Positions 56,046-64,000 of a stretch of 64,000 bases of DNA are shown piece after piece; the stretch's first letter is position 1; each line of letters begins with the position of its first letter. This DNA is from Bos javanicus (Eukaryota > Chordata > Mammalia > Artiodactyla > Bovidae). Both the position numbers and the translations under genes were made by a program. Under the pieces are notes generated by a model. That model was not told the DNA's origin, did no database searches, and saw only the letters and a program-made list of their open reading frames with translations. The stretch lies in contig NC_083870.1 of NCBI RefSeq assembly GCF_032452875.1, forward strand, positions 2,356,001 to 2,420,000. Reading direction: 5' to 3'.

Positions 56046-56592
56046 TTGATCATGAAATCACAAGAGAACAAGGGTGAAGGGAAGAAAAACACCTACAAAA
56101 ACAAATCCAAAACAATTAATAAAACAGCAATAAGAACATGCATATCAATAATCACCTTAAACATAAGTGAAATAAATGCTCCAATCAAAAGACATAGACT
56201 GGCTGAATGGATACAAAAACAATACCCCTATATACGCTGCCTACAAGAAATCCACCTCAGATCTAGGGACACATACAGACTGAAAGTTAAGGTATGGAAA
56301 AAAATGTATCCCATGCAGATGGTAATTAAAAGAAAGCTGAAGTAGCAATAGTCATATCGGACAAAAAAGACTTTAAAATAAAGACTGTTAAAAAAAAAAA
56401 AATAAAGACTGTTATAAGAGACAAAGAAGGACATTACATAATGAACAGGATCAATCCAAGAAGATGTAACCACTGTAAATATATAAGGCAAACAACAACA
56501 GCCATAAATGGAAACATCAACAGTAAGACAATAATAATGGGGATCTTTAACACTCCACTTTCATCAATGGGCAAATCATCCAGACAGAAAAT
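56046..56592 (+). pseudogene. L1 ORF2 endonuclease start, interrupted
   Basis: SIITLNISEINAPIKRHRLA and WIQKQYPYIRCLQEIHLRSR mark the start of the APE endonuclease; the usual catalytic-region Glu is present in QEIH. A tandem duplication of aataaagactgtta with an A-run (56377-56414) shifts the frame. The ERV insertion at 56593 ends the segment at the FNTPLSSMGKSSRQK block. Confidence 0.85.
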
Positions 56593-57046
56593 TGTCAGAG
56601 GACACTCAACTTTAACGAATCCAATACGTTGCATTTTTTCTTCCTTTGTATGTCATTTCTCAAAGATTCTCTGTTCCTTATCAGTTCCTATTTCAGGAAT
56701 GAGTAGAGCTGCACGCAGTTCTCAGGACTGAGATCATGGGAAAGGGTACCTGCTTGGATTCCCTTCAGTAATTCCCTTCAGTGACTCTTTTCAGCGTCAG
56801 TGACCTTGTATGTATTAGACTATCCATTTTGTTGCAACTGATGGAATTTCATTCTTTTAATGGCTGAGTAATCATTTTACTGAAGATATATAAACATGCA
56901 TTTGTGCTAATAAAATACCCTTGCTCCACTAGAGACCTGGGTCCCCCGCATCCCTCTTTTTGTCTTCATTCTCTTTGGAGCATGGGAGCCTACCAAGCTC
57001 ACATTCTTGCCTGGGCTTTCAAGACCTCCTTGAGAAGATGCCCTAT

Positions 57047-58406
57047 TGCCGGGGTCCAGCCCTGGCTGATCCAGGGTATTCGAAGGAGAGACGGCATAGG
57101 CGACCTATTTATTTAAATATTTATCAAAGATATAAAGAGTAATAGGATGAGGATAGCTCAGTAGGAAAATTCAGTGGAGAAAAGAGGCTGAGTAGCTTGG
57201 TTTACGCGGGAGACCAACAAAACTTCAAGACAAGAAGTTTGCACCACTTACGTAGGCCGCAGGCATCCTTCCGTTCTCCCAAAGGAGAGGAGACACTGAG
57301 GCCTCCCCGGTCGGATCTTAGAAGCCCAGGCATAATTAGCAAGCATGGCGGGTTCCACGCTCCAGATGGAGACTCAGCCAGAATTTGGGAGAGAGAGCGA
57401 CATGGGGAGACCAAGTTTCAGTGAACAAGGCCCGCACTTTATTTTCCAAAGTAGTTTTTATACCTTAAGTTGTGCATAGAGGATAATGGGGGAAGGGGTG
57501 GAGTCATGCAGGGACAGCAGTTCCTGGCCCTAATCGAAACCAGGCTTTCAAACTTATCATATGCAAAAGTTCAGGTGAATTACATCATCTTCTGGCCAGG
57601 AGGCCTGTTAACATTTTAAGAAACTTATCTTTCTCTAAAGGTGATTATTCCAAAGTCAGGCACCAGCCTCCAAAAAAGCATTGGAAAAAGCTGCATTCCT
57701 ATAGGGCAAAGGTGAGGTGGGCTCAATCAAGAAAAGAATTAACTCAAGGGTCCAAGGTTACAAACATTGAGGCTACTACTTACATTTCTATACACCCATT
57801 ATATCAATCAATACACTGCCAAGGACACAGTAGGTAAGGAGTATGGAGACTTAGCAGCAAACATTGGCCCAATAAGTGAAAAACCCTTCACCAATACAAT
57901 TCCTAATCAATCTTTTAACTACTCAAAGGAATCTGTGTTTAGACAGTTTAGAACATCTCCTGCCTCTCACAGTTGGGAGGCTCTGAACAATCACATGTGG
58001 CCGGAAAAACCTATTCAGGCAGGCTAGAGGATTTCCAAAGGAGTTTGTAGGTTGAAACACTGTCACACCCAGGAATTATTAACTGGAGCTGTAAGCTAAC
58101 TCTTTTTTCAGAGAGAGGTAGTGGGGGACAGCCCCCGTAAAGTCAGAGGTGTAGGTGAAAGCACAAAGCAGAAAGTAGGCAGACTCTGGTTTGGGGGGTA
58201 GATGCTCGAGAATTTCCAGGGGGACTCCTGAGGCTCGATCCCGCCTTTGCATATGCCGAGCCTCCTTCCTCATGACCTTTGCCACGGGAGGAGTTCCTCA
58301 CGCTGGCTCCCGGCAGTGATAGAATTCCAGTTGAGCTATTCCAGATCCTGAAAGATGATGCTGTGGAAAGTGCTGCACTCAATATGCAATATGCCGGCTC
58401 CTGGCA
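57047..58406 (-). mobile_element. Solo LTR of a second ERV family, minus strand
   Basis: Terminal inverted TGCC...GGCA and an exact 6-bp duplication CCCTAT (57041-57046 and 58407-58412). On the minus strand a TATA box (tataaaaac near 57462) and AATAAA (near 57436) lie about 25 bp apart, followed by a long R/U5. It resembles the common ruminant BTLTR1-type LTRs; the name is from memory. No internal ERV sequence, so recombination between two LTRs is likely. Confidence 0.87.
58316..58395 (+). mobile_element. BovB fragment at the edge of the solo LTR
   Basis: 80 bp of internal BovB RT (gaattccagttgagctattc ... aaagtgctgcactcaatatg), without a tail. It is flanked by ggctcccggca (58305-58315) and ggctcctggca (58396-58406), an 11-bp near-duplication that includes the LTR terminus. 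Confidence 0.82.
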
Positions 58407-58554
58407 CCCTATGCCTTCATGAGTGGTACAAGTCCTGTGCATGGGCTTCATTGGTTTTCCACATAACCCGAGAGATACTGCTCTCTCTCTTTTTCTCTCT
58501 TTCTTTTCGTCAACTCCAGTCCCCATGTCCTGGTCTATAAAAGACCACAACAAG

Positions 58555-58572
58555 TGGCGCCTGAACAGGGAC
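58555..58572 (+). other. Primer-binding site, tRNA-Lys type (ERV copy 2)
   Basis: tggcgcctgaacagggac differs from the canonical site at one CpG-derived position, a different one from copy 1. Confidence 0.92.
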
Positions 58573-58675
58573 ATGGTATTCATGGCATTTAGGACGGAGC
58601 ATCTGGGACCTACTGAGGTCGTTAAGTACGGGGTTACGGGACAAATGGCTGGGAAGCCACACCATTTTTCTCTCC
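58573..58675 (+). pseudogene. gag: ERV copy 2 leader and first gag codons
   Basis: Collinear with 15019-15115. The expected start codon is ACG (58636-58638) followed by Gly-Gln codons; the leader donor site is gttaag instead of GTAAGT. The class II sequence stops at about 58675, where a class I fragment takes over. Confidence 0.78.
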
Positions 58676-59728
58676 AAATGGTGGAAAACTATCTTGACTG
58701 TAATAATGGTAGTCATCTTATTCTTGCTGTTTGCTTTTTATATCTGTAACCATATAATGAGCTAACTATTACTCAGTGCCCCTAGATCAGAGACCCTCAA
58801 TGTAAGGATAAAGAAAATATGCTGCCTCAACAATTTAGGGCCTATGTGCCTTCCCAGCAGGAAGAAATTACAGGAAAATTTCTCCACCCCTTTCCCTGAC
58901 AGCCATATTCTCCTAAAAACAGGAGGAATTGAAAGAGTTAGAGCTTAGACAACAATCTAGGGCCCTATAAAGAGAAAGCAAATATTTTCACTCGAGCTTT
59001 CATTAAGCCTTGTGCAACAATGTATCTGGCCAAAGAACTGACCTTTCTTTAGGTCCAAAACTAATAATTCAGTTCAGTTCAGTTCAATTCTTTTAATTTC
59101 ATGGCTGCAATCACCATCTGCAGTGATTTTGGAGCCCAAAAATATAAAGTCTGACACTGTTTCCACTGTTTCCCCATCTATTTACCATGAAGTGATGGGA
59201 CCAGATGCCATGATCTTTGTTTTCTGGATGTTGAGCTTTAAGCCAACCTTTTCACTCTCCTCTTTCACTTTCTTCAAGAGGCTTTTTAGTTCCTCTAATT
59301 ACGCAACACAATGTCTTACTCATGGAAATGCTTTTCTTAGGCTCTATGTTAATGACTATAATTGTAACAATCTTGCCTGGGAACTTGTATCTCAAGACTT
59401 GTACCCCTGATTACACAGCAACAGTATATCTTGCCCAGAGACATTATCTGGAACCTGTTTTCCCTGGCTAATTTTGTGCCAAAGTTATCTCAAGATGTAT
59501 GTCTTGGAAAAGGGCCTAATATAACTCTTACAACATTGAGGTATTCTTTTTTATCTAGTCTCAGCAACTAGGAGAAAAATATAAGGTCCCACTTAAACCA
59601 ATGAGACAAATACTCTTTCTACTCCCCTTTGATATTTATGACAGAAGCTTTCTCTGTTCTGTCACTTTAAATAAAAATTTGCACACCAAGCTTTGAATGG
59701 CTGGAACCTATCTTTGGTCCCAGAGTCA
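58676..59728 (+). mobile_element. Class I ERV 3' fragment replacing the matrix region
   Basis: 58679-58763 encodes a hydrophobic env-type membrane anchor (TILTVIMVVILFLLFAFYIC) followed by a stop. A PPT-like aaaacaggaggaat at about 58917-58930 precedes an LTR that starts TGAAAGAGTTAGAG at 58930, like the LTR at 9472. The LTR continues, around a BovB piece, through AATAAA (near 59669) and U5 (ctttggtcccagagtcaac) to 59728. There class II gag resumes at the point equivalent to 15969. About 850 bp of gag is absent. Confidence 0.8.
59069..59296 (-). mobile_element. BovB fragment with tail joined to internal sequence
   Basis: The antisense tail cagttcagttcagttcaatt joins directly to ttttaatttcatggctgcaa, skipping roughly 500 bp of the normal 3' region. 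The other edge is at the RT C-terminal block. ctaat occurs at both edges. Confidence 0.85.
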
Positions 59729-60400
59729 ACTCTCCTTAAACCAGGAAAATATCTTCAATGGTCTATGTGGCTCGGGATTATGCCAATTTTAATGCTAGAG
59801 CTGACACTCACCAGAACCAAATCACTTTTAAAATGTTAACTGGTACAAAACAATTTGAGGCAATAGAAGCTCGAATATAATGCCTTCTTTTATTACATGA
59901 ACAATTAAAATAAATTGCCCTTGAAGCCTGGGATCAAATTACTCCTCAAGGAGAACCCAAAGGTAGTTACACTAAGATATTACAAGGACCTAATGAAGCC
60001 TATACTTATTTTCTAGCTAGACTAGAAACTTTTATTTCCCTTAGTGTAATTGGAGAAGAAGCCAGATTACACCTAGAAAAACTGCTTGCATATGAAAATT
60101 CAAATCAAAAATGTTAAAGGGATATCACTCCAATACATGAGACCGAGACTGTTATTGATTATTTGAAGGCTTGCCACAATCTAGGGGCTAAGACACAGAA
60201 AATGCAAGTGTTAGCTGAAACAATGGCTGTTGCTTTTAAAGAGTGAGATGAAGGATGTTTTGCATGTGGGGATAAGACCCATATAAAAAAAGATTGCCCT
60301 AAGAAACATGCAAAAAAAAAATAAATAAAAATAAAAACTTTCAAAAAATCTTCCCTCATTGCCATAAAGGGATATATTAGGCTAGAAAATGTCACCCTAA
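59729..60400 (+). pseudogene. gag: ERV copy 2 gag, capsid C-terminal part and nucleocapsid
   Basis: Collinear with 15969-16640. Major homology region LQGPNEAYTYFLARLE at about 59975-60025. The first zinc knuckle CFACGDKTHIKKDC (60258-60299) is complete, unlike copy 1. The second is reduced to a CHKG-type remnant with a stop. Stops at 59878 and 60115 and a lost codon at 60246 show decay. Confidence 0.87.
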
Positions 60401-60789
60401 ATATTATGTTGAGAGAGAGCCTGTTTCAGGAAACTCCAAGCTGGGGACTCCCCGGGTCCCCTTCAACAAAAACCAAGGGCAAACTCCATCTTTTCCCTCA
60501 AACCCTCAACATCCAGCAGTGCTGCCATCAATATATCAGCCCTAAATGATTTTCTCCTTTTCCCTAAAGCAATCCCTTCTAGAATACCTACTGGACTTTT
60601 TGGACCCCTACCTTCACAAACCTTTGGCCTTTTACTTGGCTGATCTAGCTTGACTTCTAGGGGAATTACTGTTCACCCTGGAATAATTGATTCAGATTAT
60701 AAGGGAGAAATTCAAATTATGATGTCATCTCAGATACTATGGCAATTTTAAAAAGGGGACAAAATTGCCCAATTACTTGTTTTACCTTA
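60401..60789 (+). pseudogene. ERV copy 2 dUTPase domain, split by BovB
   Basis: Motif III at about 60664-60720 reads HPGIIDSDYKGEIQIM with the motif Asp retained. Upstream sequence matches 16690-16900 with stops. The frame is cut at 60790 by a BovB flanked by ttacctta duplications. Confidence 0.8.
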
Positions 60790-61700
60790 AGTTCAGTTCA
60801 GTTCAGTCGCTCAGTCATGTCCGACTCTTTGCGACCCCATGAATTGCAGCACACCAGGCCTCCCTGTCCATCACCAACTCCCAGAGTTCACTCAAACTCA
60901 CGTCCATCGAGTCGGTGATGCCATCCAGCCATCTTATCCTCTGTCATCCCCTTCTCCTCCTGCCTCCAATCCCTCCCAGCATCAGAGTCTTTTCCAAAGA
61001 GTCAACTCTTTGCATGAGGTGGCCAAAGTACTGGAGTTTCAGCTTTAGCATCATTCCTTCCAAAGAACACCCAGGACTGATCTCCTTTAGAATGGACTGG
61101 TTGGATCTCCTTGCAGTCGAAGTGACTCTCAAGAGTCTTCTCCAACACCACAGCTCAAAAGCATCAATTCTTCGGCACTCAGCTTTCTTTACAGTCCAAC
61201 TCTCACATCCATACATGACCACTGGAAAAATCATAGCCTTGACTAGATGGACCTTTGTTGGCAAAGTAATGTCTCTGCTTTTGAATATGCTGTCTAGGTT
61301 GGTCATAACTTTCCTTCCAAGGAGTAAGCGTCTTTTAAATTCATGACTGCAATCACCATCTGCAATGATTTTTGAGCACCCCCCCCCAAAAAATAAATTC
61401 TGACCCTGTTTCCACTATTTCCCCATCTATTTCCCATAAAGTGATGGGACCGGATGCCATAATCCTAGTTTTCTGAATGTTGAGCTTTAAGCCAACTTTT
61501 TCACTCTTCTCTTTCATTTTCATCAAGAGGCTCTTTAGTTCCTCTTCATTTTCTGCCATAAGGATGGTGTCATCTGCATATCTGAGGTTATTGATATTTC
61601 TCACGGCAATCTTGATTCCAGCTTGTGCTTCCTCCAGCCCAGCGTTTCTCATGATGTACTCTGCATGTAAGTTAAATAAGCAGGGTGACAATATACAACC
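60790..61700 (-). mobile_element. BovB LINE, minus strand, in ERV copy 2
   Basis: From tail gttcagttcagttcagtcgc (60790) through the 3' UTR to RT (minus: SPCLFNLHAEYIMRNAGLEE, RYADDTILMAENEEELK at 61691-61530). An 8-bp duplication ttacctta lies at 60782-60789 and 61701-61708. A C-run of about 9 at 61379 shifts the frame. Confidence 0.94.
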
Positions 61701-61708
61701 TTACCTTA

Positions 61709-62120
61709 CATTTCTGTTAATTCCTCTAATGATATACAGACAGATGGTGCAAAAAATACAGATCAAAAACAATCCTTATGGACAACATTGGTATCTGAAT
61801 ATGCCTGACCAAACATAAATATCAAAATTAATGGTAAAATTTTTTCTGGTCTCCTTGATACTATATCTGATATCACTATTATTTCCAAACACTAATGGCC
61901 CAAATATTGGCCTATACAAAATATTTCTTGCCAAATTACATGAGTTTCTCAAACTAAAATACAAAAAGTTTATCAAAATATTCAAATTTATCTTTGTGAG
62001 AAAACAGAAGGCCAGCCTGCTACATTACAACCTTACATAATAGATACACCCCTTAATCTATAGAATGAGATTTACTTATACAATGGCAAACTCAGATATA
62101 CATTCCACATTTTTCTTAGG
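61709..62120 (+). pseudogene. pro: ERV copy 2 protease, active-site triad lost
   Basis: Collinear with 17027-17440. The catalytic motif reads LLDTISDIT, codons 61857-61865: Asp-Thr-Ile where copy 1 has Asp-Thr-Gly. A stop follows at the HLW block. The C-terminal block near 62040-62090 is frameshifted. Confidence 0.87.
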
Positions 62121-63400
62121 GCCCACTGCTCATTTAACAAACAATACAATTATTAAAATAACTTAGAAATACGACAAGCCTATTTGGACAGACAATGGCC
62201 CCTTACAAAAGAGAAATTACAGGCTACTAAAGAACTTATAGATATACAATTAAAATTAAAACATATTGAAAAATCTTATTCCCCTTGGAACTCTCCATTT
62301 TTGTTATTAAAAAAAATCTGGCAAATGACATCTCTTAACAGATCTTAGAAAAGTTAATGCATCTGTGAAACCTATGGGTACATTGCAATAAAAAATCCCA
62401 TCACCTACCATTATTCCTCAAAACTGGCATATTATTATTATTGATTTAAAGGATTGCTTTTTTAATATACCTTTACATCCTGTAGACCAAAAGAGATTTG
62501 CTTTCTCTCTTCCTTATCCTAATCACACTGGGCCTCATAAGTGATAACAATGGACTATATTTCCTCAAAAAAATGATAAATTCTCCCACCATGTGTCAAT
62601 ATTATGTAGCCAAAGCCCTGGAACCTATAAGAAAACAATTTCCTAACTTTCTTGTTATTCATTATATGGATGATATATTGTTTTCAGCTCCATCTGTTTT
62701 GGAAAATCAGCACATGTTTAATATAGCCCAAAAATGCTTGAAAAACTCTGGATTAATTATTGCCCCTGAAATAATTCAAACCTCTACACCTTATCATTAC
62801 TTAGGATTTGTTATTAATAGACAATGTATTACTCCCCAACTGACACAGATTCATACTGACAAATTATCAACATTGAATGATTTTCAAAAACTTTTAAGAG
62901 ATGTAAATTACATCAGATCTTCTTTAGACATTGCTAATCATCAACTGACTAATTTATTTAATACTTTGAAAAGAGATTCCAATTTAAATAGCCCTAGTTC
63001 ATTTTCATAAGAGGCACGAGAGCTCTATTTAATATAAAATAAATTGCAAAAGCAATTTCTTACACGTATTAGACTTGATTTACCTCTAAAATTATTTATA
63101 TTCCCTTCTCTTCATTCCCCCACAGGACTTCTTGCCCAACTAGAACCCCCAATAGAATGGATCTATACCCATTTTAGAGGGACAAACTCATTTACACCCT
63201 CTCTTGATTTAATCACTCTAATCTTTATCAATGAAAGATATAAAACCAAGACGTTAATTGGCTCTGATCCTCATAAAATTGTAATACCTGTTAATAAGTC
63301 TCAATTGGAGAACACATTACAAACTTCTACTGATTTCCAAATAGCCTTTCTGAAATATTTTGGGAAATTTTCATTTCATTATCCTTCTAACAAGCTCTGA
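62121..63400 (+). pseudogene. pol: ERV copy 2 reverse transcriptase, with YMDD
   Basis: RT from the WPLTKEKLQATKELI block (about 62196) through motif A (about 62435-62480) and the motif B region. The active-site motif lies in VIHYMDDILFSA (YMDD codons 62663-62674), followed by VLENQHMFNIAQKCLKNSG, TPYHYLGFVINRQCITPQ and the connection region to about 63400. The C-terminal palm and thumb (about 62590-63010) stay open. Copy 1 lacks this segment. Upstream stops and indels (62290-62400, 62545-62580) kill the gene. Confidence 0.9.
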
Positions 63401-63830
63401 AATTTCTTCAAAAATACTAAATTTATGATCTCCCATGCCGTCAGCTCACAGCCTATACCTCAAGCTGATGTTTTCTATACAGATGGGACCAAAAATGCCA
63501 AAGCCTCATTCTGGTTTCTCAAAGAATATAAAATCTTTTATACTAAATTTCATTCTGCTCAACAAAACAAATTATATGTTCTCATTCAAGTTATTTACTT
63601 ACTTACATAGTCTCTGATTCCTTATATTCAGTTTTTATATTAAAAAATATAAAAACCTTCACTATAAACTCCAATCATCCTGTTATTCAACAACTTTTTT
63701 TTGAACTACAGTCTATTATTAGAAAACGCACTTCTCGCATTTATATTACTCATATTGGAACACATTCCTGCCTTCCAAGCCCTATGACTCGTGGTAATGA
63801 ACAAGCTAATAAACTTGTTTCTTTTGCTAC
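63401..63830 (+). pseudogene. pol: ERV copy 2 RNase H
   Basis: PQADVFYTDGTKNAKASFWF at about 63458-63515 (first catalytic Asp present), then SDSLYS, a PMTRGNEQANKLV block near 63780-63820. It lacks a few codons relative to copy 1 near 63604 and is frameshifted there. Confidence 0.86.
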
Positions 63831-64000
63831 TCCCAAAAAACAACATGCTCTATTACACAATAATGCTGGCTCCTTACACCAAATATAGAAAATTCCATAC
63901 CGCCACTAAAGAAATCATTAATAATTGCTCTACTTATAAACCCTTACATCTTCAACCCATTACACAAGGTATCAATTTTCGAAGATTACAACCCAATAAA
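63831..64000 (+). pseudogene. pol: ERV copy 2 integrase N-terminus, cut by window edge
   Basis: LLHNNAGSLHQI zinc-binding start followed by degraded sequence collinear with 19990-20150. It continues past the right edge. Confidence 0.78.

Larger units (their letters stand above)
54090..56592 (+). mobile_element. L1 LINE 5' half, plus strand, cut by ERV copy 2
   Basis: 5' UTR starts near 54090 (tgggagacaagatgacagag), followed by ORF1 and the start of ORF2. The ERV integrates in the endonuclease domain at 56593. The continuation, if present, is beyond the right edge. The 5' UTR differs from that of 1-3513, so it is a different and older subfamily. Confidence 0.85.
56593..58552 (+). promoter_or_regulatory. 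ERV copy 2 5' LTR, split by a solo LTR
   Basis: 56593-57046 and 58413-58552 together match 14421-14998. It starts TGTCAGAGGACAC and ends accacaaca. Polyadenylation signal aataaa is near 56911; TATA-like atatataaac is near 56885. The host CCCTAT hexamer occurs on both sides of the inserted element. Confidence 0.9.
56593..64000 (+). mobile_element. ERV copy 2: same class II family as copy 1, mosaic, truncated by window edge
   Basis: LTR, tRNA-Lys PBS, partial gag, dUTPase, protease, RT, RNase H and integrase start are collinear with 14421-20050. Its flanks (L1) differ from those of copy 1 (BovB), so it is an independent integration, not a duplication of the locus. It holds an unrelated solo LTR, a class I ERV fragment and three BovB pieces. 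Decay is stronger than in copy 1. Confidence 0.92.

Noticed and set aside
14421..64000. The two ERV copies as a segmental duplication
   Set aside because: Their flanks differ (BovB versus L1) and internal insertions differ, so they are separate integrations.
1..64000. A novel defence, metabolic or regulatory gene system
   Set aside because: After reading both strands I find only layered mobile elements and unassigned non-coding DNA; nothing supports a functional multi-gene system.

Overview
The window is a gene-poor stretch of a ruminant genome, most likely Bovidae (cattle, sheep, goat or a relative). The evidence is the repeat content: many BovB (RTE-type) LINE copies with the ACTGA-repeat tail, tRNA-headed Bov-tA and dimeric Bov-A2 SINEs, ruminant-type L1, and a mariner of the SETMAR/Hsmar1 type. 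I found no convincing host protein-coding exon, tRNA, rRNA or CRISPR array. Nearly every long open frame is a decayed transposon or retrovirus frame, or its antisense shadow.

Layout. 1-3513 is a minus-strand L1 reaching its 5' UTR. About 3514-11825 is one much older minus-strand L1, broken up by BovB copies, SINEs and a younger L1 3' end that itself holds a class I ERV LTR containing a Bov-tA (a four-level nest). A 69-bp tandem array lies at 4074-4413, on the old-L1/BovB boundary. 11824-14414 is two minus-strand BovB copies. 14421-25688 is ERV copy 1, a nearly full-length class II (betaretrovirus-like) provirus with both LTRs, a tRNA-Lys primer site, gag, dUTPase/protease, pol, env and polypurine tract. 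One BovB interrupts its RT and another its env. 25711-28050 is a BovB placed inside an internally deleted BovB derivative.

28051-54089 is older DNA: scattered SINEs, BovB pieces, MIR, MER5A- and MER20-like, L2-like and MaLR-like relics, a twin-primed L1 (35465-37138), a dead mariner (40007-41248), a minus-strand LTR (44962-45629) and L1 3' ends. Several unique-looking stretches have no recognisable gene.

54090-56592 is the 5' half of a plus-strand L1. At 56593 it is cut by ERV copy 2, of the same class II family, which runs off the right edge inside integrase. Copy 2 is more scrambled: its 5' LTR holds a minus-strand solo LTR of another family with an intact 6-bp duplication; its matrix region is replaced by the 3' end (env transmembrane segment plus most of an LTR) of a class I ERV; and a BovB splits its dUTPase/protease segment.

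The parts do not form a working system. They are layers of dead elements whose nesting gives a relative chronology. The two ERV copies complement each other as a record: copy 2 keeps the YMDD motif, first NC zinc-knuckle cysteine and dUTPase Asp that copy 1 lost, while copy 1 keeps the protease DTG triad that copy 2 lost. All calls come from reading the sequence and general knowledge of these families; no database search was run, and family names and edges are approximate.
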